Shown: positions 1-6,391, counted from the stretch's first letter. The stretch is DNA of 17,860 nt from Streptomyces sp. WM6378 (GCF_001279695.1 NZ_LGDD01000043.1:1-17860), one strand, 5' to 3'. Made by a program: numbers and translations. The notes: generated by a model not told the origin, from the sequence alone.

Positions 1-2
1 AC

Positions 3-98
3 ACCAACCCCCGCCCCTATGTGTGGCACAAGACCGCCGACCAGATTCTCAACAGCCTCGCCAACTACTGCCGACGCATCAACGACTCAGGTCACTAG
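3..98 (+). pseudogene. IS630-type transposase, C-terminal fragment (runs off left edge)
   Basis: The frame open from the left edge reads TNPRPYVWHKTADQILNSLA and then a short tail ending RRINDSGH before TAG at 96-98. The PYVWHKTADQIL...CRRIN ending is the familiar C-terminus of one actinobacterial IS630-type (DDE, Tc1/mariner-like) transposase group. Only about 31 residues are inside the window, so whether the complete gene to the left is intact cannot be judged. It belongs to a different IS630 subgroup from the deleted copy at 2884-3183, whose C-terminus is of the QYRSGILDGFIAGTGLSLDT type. Family assignment rests on motif memory, not on a search. Confidence 0.7.
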
Positions 99-163
99 AA
101 GTCCGGTGAAGATGTTGGTGAGAGGACGTTCGGTGGCAGGACCGGACAGCGCCCTTTCCGTGG

Positions 164-390
164 TTATGGGTTGGCCGAGGTCAGGGTCCAGGCGCCATTG
201 TGGTGGTGGAGTCCTAGGTTGATCAGTCGGCGGAGGTTGAGGGCGGCTGCCCGGTGGTGGATCCAGCGTTCGCCTTTGATGGTGCCGCGGCAGGGCAAGC
301 GGCGGTTGCCGTGGGCGACGAGCCAGGCAATGACCCGTTCGACAGGTGGCCGCCAACAGCGGTAGTCGGCCTGCCAGCTGGGATCGGCGC
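164..390 (-). pseudogene. IS1182/IS5-type transposase, C-terminal fragment
   Basis: On the minus strand the frame closing at 164 reads DYRCWRPPVERVIAWLVAHG, then RRLPCRGTIKG, then WIHHRAAALNLRRLINLGLH and stops. The sequence PxVERxIAWL...RRLxxRG...W..HRAAALNLRRLINLGL is the end of the DDE catalytic domain of IS1182/IS5-like transposases, including the last catalytic Glu (in VER). Similarity fades near 385-390, where unrelated + strand coding sequence begins, so the element is 5'-truncated to about 70 residues and cannot be active. No terminal inverted repeat was recognised at either side. The assignment to IS1182 rather than another IS5-like group is tentative. Confidence 0.65.
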
Positions 391-417
391 GGGACGGGAA
401 ACTCCGGCGAACGGCCC

Positions 418-1048
418 GTGACCGCGGCCCTGGGCTGGGCCGCGGCAGCCGCACGCAGCCCCTTGCCCGCCCCGGAACCGACCCCCACGGAGGCCTCCCT
501 GCGCCGCCTGCTCCAGGGCGCGCTGACCGGAGTCCTCGTCCTGGCCCTGCTGTTCGCCGGCTATGTCCTGCACGAGCACCCCACGGTGATCCCCGTCATC
601 GCGGGCGTCGCCGGGCTGGCCACCATCGGCCGCGCCATCCTCACCACCGTCCTGCTGATCACCCGGCGGCGCCCATCACCCCAGCCCCAACACGAGGTGC
701 TGTACGGCGGTCTGACAGCCGTTCGCCAAGGGCAGCGTCGACATCTCCGCCCAGCGCACGGCACACGTCAGCGAGACCAACCGGGCCACCGGACACGGTG
801 ACGACGACGCCGCACCGTTCATACGGGTGTGCCTGGAGAGCCACAGCAGCGGCCAGAAGACGTGGCAACAGATCTCCTGCGGCACCGTGGTCCCCGCGGG
901 CACCGAGGCGCGGGACGTCGCACACATCAAGGCCGCCCGCGAGGGCATCGTGGAATACCGCGCGGTCGTATACGGGCTGACCAGCCCCACCGACCACCAC
1001 CCCGTCCGCGAGCGCACCTCCGGCCTCGCAACAGTCAGCACCCGCTGA
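418..1048 (+). pseudogene. Frameshifted small membrane protein, possibly plasmid-transfer (Spd-like)
   Basis: Two + strand reading frames look like one protein. The first runs from about a GTG at 418 (VTAALGWAAAAARSPLPAPE) through a hydrophobic pair, LQGALTGVLVLALLFAGYVL and a second segment of about 25 residues ending in ILTTVLLI, to HEVLYGG. Coding character then moves by one base at about 705-720 into a frame reading QPFAKGSVDISAQRTAHVSE and ending at TGA 1046-1048 (GLATVSTR). The second frame has no ATG/GTG before 827 although its upstream residues look coding, which argues for a frameshift rather than two genes. The layout (short N-terminus, two membrane helices, hydrophilic tail) resembles Spd-type spread proteins of Streptomyces conjugative elements. 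That identity is only a guess. The 5' end abuts the transposase fragment, so the start may also be lost. Confidence 0.45.
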
Positions 1049-1168
1049 ACTCGACTGCTGGACAAGGGGGTTGGGGTGGAGTGGGCATGACCCGGTGGCC
1101 CATACCCACAGCCGCTCGGCTCCGTACTGATGGAACCGGGTCACCCCGGCCCGATCGAGCCGCACGCC

Positions 1169-1200
1169 CTCGGGGGCTCCGCCACGGCGGAGCCCCCGAG
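1169..1200. repeat. Perfect 15-bp-arm hairpin
   Basis: CTCGGGGGCTCCGCC (1169-1183) is followed by a 2-base spacer and its exact reverse complement (1186-1200). The hairpin is strong and GC-only, with no T-tract on either side. It lies about 120 bases after the broken + strand membrane gene and inside the decayed DUF7691-like reading frame on the minus strand. It could serve as a factor-dependent style Streptomyces terminator, or it may be a spread palindromic repeat. Confidence 0.6.
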
Positions 1201-1349
1201 TCACCCAGACGGACCAGGCCGACTGTCGTCGCGCCGCCAGGGCGTCCCCGAAGTCGTCTCGTGCCACCTCCAGCAACTGGTCAACCGGGTCCGACCAGGG
1301 CAGGCGTAGCAGCAATGTTGACCAGGTAGACGATCAGAGAGGAACTCAT
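1201..1349 (-). pseudogene. DUF7691-like protein, N-terminal fragment with frameshift
   Basis: An ATG at 1349 (minus) opens MSSSLIVYLVNIAATPALVG, which resembles the N-terminus I associate with the DUF7691 family of streptomycete hypothetical proteins (MSSSLxxYLVD...ALVGS...LLE.....FG..LA). The frame stops soon after, but one base over it continues as PVDQLLEVARDDFGDALAAR. Removing a single C at about 1288-1291 would give ALVGPVDQLLEVARDDFGDAL. Similarity is lost near the 1169-1200 hairpin, although codon bias persists to about 1080. It is therefore both frameshifted and truncated, and no function is known for the family. The family assignment is from memory and moderate. Confidence 0.4.
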
Positions 1350-1382
1350 GTATCGAACCTACGAGCCCCTGACAACCGAAGG

Positions 1383-1601
1383 TCAGGCGGAGCCGTCAAC
1401 AGGGGCGGGAGGGAGCGTGGCGCTGATCCGGTCGGCAACCGGAGAATCGCACCCCTGCGGGCCGAGTACGTATCTCGCCACTACGGCGGTCAGATGCAAG
1501 GAGAGGCCGGGCAGTTCGGCTGTCCTCACAACGCTTGGGGACGTCCTCACTTTCACGCACGAATCGCTTGCGGGGGCCAAGTACTCCCCCAGAATGGTCA
1601 T
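1383..1601 (-). CDS. Small hypothetical protein (72 aa), coupled to the upstream ORF
   Basis: The ATG at 1601 overlaps the stop of the preceding minus-strand ORF in an ATGA arrangement (1601-1598), the usual sign of translational coupling. The product begins MTILGEYLAPASDSCVKVRT and ends LPPAPVDGSA. Third positions are mostly G/C, consistent with real coding. I see no signal peptide, membrane helix or recognisable motif, and I do not recognise the family. An alternative is that this and the upstream ORF are two halves of one gene separated by a frameshift at the overlap. Confidence 0.4.
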   Translation of the reverse strand: MTILGEYLAPASDSCVKVRTSPSVVRTAELPGLSLHLTAVVARYVLGPQGCDSPVADRISATLPPAPVDGSA

Positions 1602-1834
1602 GGTGGTGTGTGTGCCCCGGTACCGGACCCCTCTCGGTAGTAGAGATAGAGGGGCCGAAGGGTCTCCTTGGCGAAGCCCAGCGTCGGCCCCCACTTGCTG
1701 AGGCTGTCCACCATCTCGGAGACCGTCAGCTTCTGTGCCGTCAATTCTCCGAACTCTGCGATCACCGCCCTGCGGTCTACAGTCATCGATTCCAGTCGCG
1801 GAACAGACGGCAACTCATGCAACGGCGCTGTCAT
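1598..1834 (-). CDS. Small hypothetical protein (62-78 aa)
   Basis: The frame closing with TGA at 1598-1600 encodes MTVDRRAVIAEFGELTAQKL, then TVSEMVDSLSKWGPTLGFAK, and a tail ending GAHTPP. Two starts are possible: ATG 1834 (78 aa) or ATG 1786 (62 aa, beginning MTVDRRAV). Neither has a clear ribosome-binding site, and the internal one looks more natural because the coding bias begins there. The protein appears soluble and helical. Nothing identifies a function. It overlaps the next gene by ATGA, so the two probably form an operon if both are real. The IS6-type transposase remnant lies immediately upstream and may have removed the native promoter or the N-terminus. Confidence 0.45.
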   Translation of the reverse strand: MTAPLHELPSVPRLESMTVDRRAVIAEFGELTAQKLTVSEMVDSLSKWGPTLGFAKETLRPLYLYYREGSGTGAHTPP

Positions 1835-1898
1835 GTTGTTGGGCGTGGGGGTGTCTGACGTGTGTCGTGGCGTGGTGGGCTCGGATGCTGGCCTATGG

Positions 1899-2215
1899 TC
1901 AGGCTGCGGTGGGCCGGCCGGCGACGCCAGTGACCTGCTCCCAGACGGCGAAGCGGATGCTCATCTCGGCTCGGTGTTCGGCGGCGGTCAGCAGATGCCG
2001 CCGGGGCCGGAAGTGGGGTGAGATGCCGCTGAACGCGGCCAGGAACCGCTGCGCCCCGCCGGTGGAGCGGAAGCCTTTCATGGCCCGTTCGCGCTGCCGG
2101 GTCGGGTGGTGGCTGTTCTCTGCCCGGTTGTTCAGGCCCTTGTGGGAGCGATGCTCGACCGAGGGCATGCCCCCCGGTAGGCCGCGCCGTAGGAGCGTCG
2201 TTGCCGATTCCGGGA
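1899..2215 (-). pseudogene. IS6-type transposase, C-terminal fragment with frameshift
   Basis: The minus strand reads MPSVEHRSHKGLNNRAENSH, then QRERAMKGFRSTGGAQRFLA, then FSGISPHFRPRRHLLTAAEH, and ends ...GVAGRPTAA. This is the well-known C-terminus of actinobacterial IS6-family transposases; the N-x-AENSH segment carries the final catalytic Glu of the DDE triad. Just upstream, in another frame, RSYGAAYR matches the expected preceding residues (SYGAAHREVMPSVEH in intact copies). One base is missing at about 2171-2178, where CGGGGGGCATG stands for an expected 12-base CGGGAGGTCATG. The rest of the transposase is absent because the I36-type gene begins to the right. It is inactive. Confidence 0.75.
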
Positions 2216-2244
2216 CGCGGATCCGGGACGGCGGGGTGGAATGG

Positions 2245-2604
2245 TCAGCAGCCCGGGCCCACGCCGTCGATCCGGCCGCCGAAGTCGGAACCGTAGTCGA
2301 TCCGGTTGTCGCCGCTGCGCACCACCCGGGTCTCCTTCGGGTCCCAGTTGATGAGGCAGCCGTCGACGCTGGCCACGAACGAGCCGACGTTGTCGTGGAA
2401 CGCGGCCGGCATGTCGTGGTAGCCGTCCTTGGCGACCCACTCCCAGCTCTGGCCGTCGTAACGGGAGCCGGTGTAGAAGCAGATCGACCCCTGCGTACAA
2501 GAGGGTGCAGCCGGCGCGGCAGGGGCCGCCACCGCGTTCGAGACGGGCACGAGCAGGGCGGTCAGGGAAAGAGCGGAGGCCAAGGGCCAGGAACGCAGCT
2601 TCAT
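2245..2604 (-). CDS. Secreted peptidase inhibitor family I36 (SMPI/crystallin-fold) protein
   Basis: The start is ATG 2604, set by an upstream GAGGAGA ribosome-binding site 6 bases away, giving 119 aa. Residues 1 to about 27 (MKLRSWPLASALSLTALLVP...AVAA) form a Sec signal peptide with an A-x-A cleavage site. The mature part starts APSCTQGSICFYTGSRYDGQ and contains SWEWVAKDGYHDMPAAFHDN, VGSFVASVDGCLINW and a final GGRIDGVGPGC. The Cxxxx(I)CFY...G..W, late Cys and N-x-(V/I)GS pattern is that of I36-family extracellular proteins, which share a beta/gamma-crystallin fold. The founding member inhibits metalloproteases, but many members have no tested activity. Four cysteines suggest two disulfides. 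It is monocistronic, with transposase debris on both sides. Confidence 0.8.
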   Translation of the reverse strand: MKLRSWPLASALSLTALLVPVSNAVAAPAAPAAPSCTQGSICFYTGSRYDGQSWEWVAKDGYHDMPAAFHDNVGSFVASVDGCLINWDPKETRVVRSGDNRIDYGSDFGGRIDGVGPGC

Positions 2605-2726
2605 GGAAGTTCTCCTCGATGAACGATGAACCAGTGGAGACCGTTGCTCCCTCATGGGGCTCCTTGCCCCGAGGGCGTCCCGGGTCCGACGTCCGTCCGA
2701 CCCGGTGCCAGAAGTCTTGTCGCCGG

Positions 2727-2774
2727 CTCGGCGCCGAGTCGACGGGTTTCCTGTTGACCCGGGGAACAGGAAAC
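2727..2774. promoter_or_regulatory. Palindrome plus inverted repeat upstream of the I36 gene
   Basis: CTCGGCGCCGAG (2727-2738) is a perfect 12-bp palindrome. Just beyond it, GTTTCCTGTT (2746-2755) and AACAGGAAAC (2765-2774) form a perfect 10-bp inverted repeat with a 9-base spacer, in a stretch less GC-rich than its surroundings. Both lie 120-170 bases upstream of the I36 start, where a promoter and operator would be expected. No confident -35/-10 pair was assigned, so a regulatory role is inferred only from position and symmetry. Confidence 0.35.
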
Positions 2775-2883
2775 AGGGAAACCCTCCGGACGGCGCACCG
2801 CCGTCCACCCTCATACGGCCCAACTCGCCGCACCAGCACGGCATTTGTGCTGCACGGCCTTGATCCTTACTGATCTCGGCGCG

Positions 2884-3183
2884 TCAAGGTGATGTTGGCG
2901 TGTCAAGGGAGAGACCGGTTCCGGCTATGAAGCCGTCGAGGATGCCGGAGCGGTACTGGAGGCTCAACACCGCTCGGCCCCCGGGAGGCAAGTGCCCCGG
3001 CTCCGCCTCAGCGCCACAACCGCTGCCACTGATAGGCCGACTTCACACTCACCCGCAGTTGCCGGGCGACCTCCGGCGCCTTGAGCCGCTGGGCAAACAG
3101 CTCTGCTGCCTGCATACGTACCGACTCCCGGCGCTGCCGAGCCACCGGCGTCAGCCCGCCCCCATCCGCATCTCTCACACACC
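2884..3183 (-). pseudogene. IS630-type transposase remnant, N- and C-termini joined by internal deletion
   Basis: From about 3183 the minus strand reads VRDADGGGLTPVARQRRESV, then RMQAAELFAQRLKAPEVARQ, LRVSVKSAYQWQRLWR and then TGA, followed in frame by GGAGALASRGPSG. This is the winged helix-turn-helix DNA-binding N-terminus of an IS630-type transposase, with a stop where Ala is usual in W-R-A-G-G. Near 2965-2972 the sequence switches to SLQYRSGILDGFIAGTGLSL and a stop at 2884, which resembles the C-terminal end of the same family (QYxPxxLDGFIAxTGL). The entire DDE catalytic core, some 200 residues, is missing. The residue is a roughly 300-bp non-autonomous relic. Confidence 0.65.
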
Positions 3184-3249
3184 ACTGTCTACCGCCAACG
3201 TCCCACCACCATCAGGAAGTTCAACAGCCATCACCCTGACGCACCGAGG

Positions 3250-4596
3250 TCAGTAATGGTGCTGGCCGCGGCGGCTCTTCAGCATCAGGGCACCCGAGAA
3301 CGAGTCGATGCTCGTGGTGCCGTTTCCGGGAAGTGCCTCGGTCAGCATGGCGTGGTAGGCATCGGGACGGAACTCGGCGAGAGGAAGGAAGCCGCCGCGG
3401 AGGTAGCTGGTGGAGGAGCCGTGGCCCCGGCCGTCCGATCCGTCGACACGACCCGCGTACTTGTGTGGGCTCTTGGTCATCACGTCGACGAGCGTGTTCG
3501 CGAGCGGGGCCATCATGGACGCGGTGATGCTGTATCTGCCGGTGAGGTACAGCCGGTAGAGGCCGGCGCAGTCCAGGCTGCCGTGATTGGAGTCCTCACC
3601 GGCTCTCTGCGATGGCGAGTAGCCCCAGTCGTAGGCGGATTTGCCCGCGGGATCGGTGTACCTGCGGGCTGCGGAGAAGAACCAGTTCACGCTGGCCTTG
3701 ACCAGCCGGTCGTAGCGGGCGGCGCGCTGGGCGTCGTCGCCCAGGATCTGGTGTGCGCTCGCCAGGTTGGAGAAGCCGTAGTCGAACATCATCTGCTGGT
3801 TCCAGGGCACCGGCTTGCCGCCCTGGTAGGGCGAATCCCCCGCGAAGTACTGGCGGTCACTGCGGGAGACGTCCAGCAGCCGCGCCAGGATGTGCTGATC
3901 GACGGCGACGTCGGCTTCCGCAACGAACTTCTTTGCCCGGTCGAGGTAAGTGGCGCCGTATTGGTGCGGGTCGCCGATCGGCACGCGCTTGTGCCAGATG
4001 GCGGGAGTCTGCAGGATCTGCCGGGCACAGTTGCCGAGGTGGCCGACCGGGTCGCCTTGCTCGCCGCCGGTGCCGATCGGCTGCGCGGTGACATCGTTCG
4101 GCCAGGCGGGGTCGACCTTGCCGGTCCACAGCGGGTGCCGGCCGACCGGGCTGGGGGCGAGGTCGTTGCGCTCGGAGAGCACGGCGTCGCAGAAGCCGAT
4201 CATCCGGTCGAGTATCGCGGTGTCGTGGGAGATCTCGTAGACCGTCCCCATGGCTTCGGCCGCTTGCCCGCTGCGGCCCTGGGCCCAGTTGTTACCGATG
4301 TTGTCGCCGGCCGGGGTGAGGGTCTCGACGTCGGCCTTGAACGACTTGATCTCGCTCGGCGTCACCAGGCCGTCCGGGCCGTCGATACGCAGCACCAGGC
4401 TTCCGGCCGGCGGATTATCAGACGATGCGTCGTCGGCCGGGTCCTTCACGGCCGGATCGGTGGCCGTCGACGCGTTCGCGGCGGACTTCTTGCCGCCGCC
4501 TGATCCCGTCAGCACACCGCCAAGTGCGATCGCGGTGCCAAGTGCGCAGAGGAGCGCCACACACCCGAGGAATATCTTGACTGGCTTGGTTCTCAC
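3250..4596 (-). CDS. Membrane-anchored or secreted alpha/alpha-toroid-like protein (putative carbohydrate-active)
   Basis: I prefer GTG 4596 as start (448 aa), because the protein then opens with basic residues and a hydrophobic segment (RTKPVKIFLGCVALLCALGT... at about 5-32), typical of a signal anchor or secretion signal. A Gly/Lys/Ala/Asp-rich linker follows (about 33-68). No good ribosome-binding site supports this start, and the frame stays open to a TTG at 4845. The large domain contains NNWAQGRSGQAAEAMGTVYE, LSERNDLAP, WTGKVDPAWPND, GTGGEQGDPVGHLGNCARQI, GKPVPWNQQMMFDYGFSNLA, YDWGYSPSQRAGEDSNHGSL and HKYAGRVDGSDG. Repeated helix-hairpin spacing with conserved W, N, E-D-x-x-H-G residues resembles (alpha/alpha)n toroids of glycoside hydrolases and polysaccharide lyases. 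I recall similar secreted fungal proteins, but I can name neither a family nor a substrate. Confidence 0.6.
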   Translation of the reverse strand: MRTKPVKIFLGCVALLCALGTAIALGGVLTGSGGGKKSAANASTATDPAVKDPADDASSDNPPAGSLVLRIDGPDGLVTPSEIKSFKADVETLTPAGDNIGNNWAQGRSGQAAEAMGTVYEISHDTAILDRMIGFCDAVLSERNDLAPSPVGRHPLWTGKVDPAWPNDVTAQPIGTGGEQGDPVGHLGNCARQILQTPAIWHKRVPIGDPHQYGATYLDRAKKFVAEADVAVDQHILARLLDVSRSDRQYFAGDSPYQGGKPVPWNQQMMFDYGFSNLASAHQILGDDAQRAARYDRLVKASVNWFFSAARRYTDPAGKSAYDWGYSPSQRAGEDSNHGSLDCAGLYRLYLTGRYSITASMMAPLANTLVDVMTKSPHKYAGRVDGSDGRGHGSSTSYLRGGFLPLAEFRPDAYHAMLTEALPGNGTTSIDSFSGALMLKSRRGQHHY

Positions 4597-4845
4597 GGAT
4601 CGGTTGACGGTATCCGAGCAGCACCGGTTCCCTGAGGGGCTCAGATATGGGATTCGGCCGCTGATCTGCGGGTTTTCCCGCATCACCTCGCACCAGTCGG
4701 TGGCGGCCAGCACCCAGCCTTTGCCGACCAGGTGGGCGCTCCACGCCAGTAGGTCTGCCCGGGTGCGGAGACGAGCGGCGGCGACGCGGTAGTGTATTGC
4801 GCCCGCGGGGCCGGGTAGCGCCTGGTGGCACCGGCGTTTGACCAA
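4597..4845 (-). other. In-frame upstream extension, probably a remnant of another gene
   Basis: The reading frame of the toroid-like gene stays open for 83 codons upstream of its likely start. Part of this looks coding: RVAAARLRTRADLLAWSAHL then VGKGWVLAATDWCEVMRENP. It is hydrophilic, ends before the membrane segment and would leave that segment internal, which is unusual for a secreted protein. I therefore read it as debris of a separate, unrecognised gene, though a true N-terminal cytoplasmic domain followed by a transmembrane helix cannot be excluded. An internal ATG at 4683 is another possible start. Confidence 0.3.
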
Positions 4846-4899
4846 GCCGTAGCCAGATCAACGCCTACATCCCGAGCAACGGACCTATGGCAGAGAGAC

Positions 4900-4916
4900 C
4901 CTGACATGTGGTCAGG
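4900..4916. promoter_or_regulatory. Inverted repeat CCTGAC-N5-GTCAGG
   Basis: A perfect 6-bp inverted repeat with spacer ATGTG sits between the small ORF ending at 4912 and the 4845/4596 starts of the toroid-like gene. Its size and symmetry suit a dimeric regulator operator, but there is no second copy in the window and no assigned promoter. Confidence 0.25.
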
Positions 4917-5079
4917 ATATGGATGCGTCGGCCGCCGGGTCAGGCCGAAGCCGGGGCTCGAGGAAAGTAGCGGGCGGAGCGTCGGCCGCCGAGCGCGGCT
5001 CCCGACGCGGACGTACCGGCTCAGGAGAACTGAAGGAAGGCGTGTCGCTGTCCAAGGAACTGCGTGGGTCTGTGGTCAC
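4912..5079 (-). CDS. Short hypothetical protein (55 aa), possibly a truncated N-terminus
   Basis: The GTG at 5079 is preceded by a purine-rich GGGGGAGA stretch at a plausible distance. The product begins VTTDPRSSLDSDTPSFSSPE and continues as a Pro/Arg/Ala-rich, disordered-looking sequence ending DPAADASIS. Codon bias is consistent with coding. Such low-complexity N-termini often precede membrane or regulatory domains in Streptomyces, so this may be the surviving start of a larger gene whose remainder is the debris at 4597-4845. No domain is recognisable. Confidence 0.3.
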   Translation of the reverse strand: MTTDPRSSLDSDTPSFSSPEPVRPRREPRSAADAPPATFLEPRLRPDPAADASIS

Positions 5080-5350
5080 CCGCCCAGTCTCCCCCACCGC
5101 ACACCCGACCCAACCGGTCGGCCGGACAAACCTCGAACCCCGCCCTTCACACGGCCACCTGCGCCCCGCGACAGACATCGCCCAGGGCGACGGGCAGTTC
5201 GCACTCCTGGCAGATCAGCCACGATGGGGGGCGCCGCTTGGACGTGTAGGGCCCAAATGGCCGCCTCGCCCCCAACCGCTCAATCCACCGACAACCAGAA
5301 GCACCCCCGCGCCTTGGGCGGGGCGTGGCGTTACGGGTCGACGTGAGGGA

Positions 5351-5620
5351 TCAGAGGGCATGGCTGCCGCGCAGGGCGGCCCGCAGGCGACGGCCCTCGT
5401 CCGAGTCCTGGATCTTGACCCGCTCGGGATCCAGGGAGGCAAACCGGGCCACAGCCGCACACTGATCATGGCCGCGCGCGTGCGCGACATGCAGCCAGTA
5501 CAGGGCTTTGCAGAGCACCTGGGAGACACCGGGCCTGAGCTCACACAACGGACCGGCGACCGGATAGTGCAGGGCCAGCATGCTGCGCTGCTGCGGCGGC
5601 AGCTCACGCAACGCCCCCAC
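5351..5620 (-). CDS. Small hypothetical protein (about 89 aa)
   Basis: The minus-strand frame ending at 5351 reads VGALRELPPQQRSMLALHYP, VAGPLCELRPGVSQVLCKAL, YWLHVAHARGHDQCAAVARF, then ASLDPERVKIQDSDEGRRLR and AALRGSHAL. It has convincing helical, protein-like composition and good third-position GC bias. GTG 5620 is a possible start, but the frame is open for a long way upstream, so the N-terminus is uncertain. LRELPPQQRSMLALHY superficially recalls region 4 of ECF sigma factors, but the rest does not follow that fold, so I do not call it one. No function is proposed. Confidence 0.4.
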   Translation of the reverse strand: MGALRELPPQQRSMLALHYPVAGPLCELRPGVSQVLCKALYWLHVAHARGHDQCAAVARFASLDPERVKIQDSDEGRRLRAALRGSHAL

Positions 5621-5666
5621 CCGCGCGGCGCCGGTGGGACCGCTTTCCCCGCTCGGTGATGCGCGC

Positions 5667-5694
5667 GGCGGGCCCGCGGCGACGCGGGCCCGCC
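5667..5694. repeat. Perfect 12-bp-arm hairpin with GCGA loop
   Basis: GGCGGGCCCGCG (5667-5678), then GCGA, then CGCGGGCCCGCC (5683-5694). The + strand transcript would form a 12-bp GC-only stem closed by a GNRA-type tetraloop. It lies just upstream (minus-strand sense) of the 5620 start and about 220 bases before the GNAT gene. It could be a terminator or a structured leader element. No T-tract follows on either strand. Confidence 0.5.
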
Positions 5695-5914
5695 CGCCAG
5701 GACGTGCACATCCCAGTGGGAGGTGATCCCGGCCTTCAGCACACCGGCGAAGACGCAACGTGCGCCCTGTCGATGACCCGGCGGAGGTCGGGATCGGCTG
5801 CGTGACGGTTCCGGAGATCGTGGAACCAGGCGCGAAGCCCGGTTCTGGGACCGGAAGACTCGGGTGAGGGAGGGACCCGGTGCCGTTCGTGCCGAGCTCT
5901 GGCAGGATCCCCCC

Positions 5915-6331
5915 ATGGAGATCCGCCGCATCACTCGGGTCGAGGCTGTCCACGGCGCCGGGCACCTCTTCGATGTGTCCCCTCTGCCGGAGGCGACTGA
6001 GAGGTTTCTGGCGGACGAGCGCCACCACCTCCTGATCGCCTATGTCGATGGCGTCCCGGCGGGGATGGTCACCGGCGTCGAGATGACACACCCGGACAAG
6101 GGCACCGAGATGTTCCTGTACGAGCTGGGCGTGGACGAGTCGTTCCGCGGACGCGGTGTCGGCCGGTCCCTGACGTCGGCGCTCGCAGACCTGGCGCGCC
6201 AACGGAACTGCTACGGCATGTGGACGGTCACGGCCGAGGACAACACGGCGGCCCGGACGACTTACCGTCGTGCCGGAGGCATCCCGGAAGAGGAGCAGGT
6301 GGTGCTCGTCTGGGCCTTCGACCAGGCGTAG
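5915..6331 (+). CDS. GNAT family N-acetyltransferase (138 aa)
   Basis: Start ATG 5915 (MEIRRITRVEAVHGAGHLFD), preceded by a weak CAGGAT; an open frame exists upstream but adds only non-coding-like residues. Core GNAT elements are in order: beta-strand IAYVDGVPAGMVTGVEM (about 41-57), strand and acetyl-CoA loop FLYELGVDESFRGRGVGRSL (67-86; the R-x-x-G-x-G/A pyrophosphate-binding motif is RGRGVG), and the C-terminal TAEDNTAARTTYRRAGG with its usual N...A...Y...G. Length and the ELxVxxxxRGRGVG pattern recall small acetyltransferases of the AAC(3)-I type, which modify aminoglycosides. That substrate is not established here. The gene stands alone and ends into a strong bidirectional terminator. 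Confidence 0.85.
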   Translation: MEIRRITRVEAVHGAGHLFDVSPLPEATERFLADERHHLLIAYVDGVPAGMVTGVEMTHPDKGTEMFLYELGVDESFRGRGVGRSLTSALADLARQRNCYGMWTVTAEDNTAARTTYRRAGGIPEEEQVVLVWAFDQA

Positions 6332-6391
6332 GTCCACAGAGTGGAGCGACCCGCCGCATGGGGAAGCTCGGGTCTCATGGCGTGACCCGAC

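Noticed and set aside
1169..1200. CRISPR-like or MITE repeat
   Set aside because: A single palindrome with no spaced copies and no target duplication in the window.
1348..1701. A 117-codon + strand ORF starting MYRTYEPLTTEG, considered as a DUF397-like protein
   Set aside because: A fragment LTFTHESLAG vaguely resembles DUF397, but the conserved S-S-x-S and C-V-E-V parts are missing, and the minus strand has better coding evidence.
3256..4503. A 415-codon open frame on the + strand opposite the toroid-like gene
   Set aside because: It is Val/Gly/Ala/Arg-rich with no domain pattern, and mirrors the codon bias of the minus-strand gene.
5351..5620. ECF sigma factor region 4
   Set aside because: Only LRELPPQQRSMLALHY resembles it; the helix-turn-helix that should follow is absent.
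5640..5914. A coding fragment on the minus strand (WFHDLRNRHAADPDLRRVID)
   Set aside because: It looks protein-like but is only about 35 codons, with no start and no recognisable family; noted as possible gene debris, too weak to annotate.
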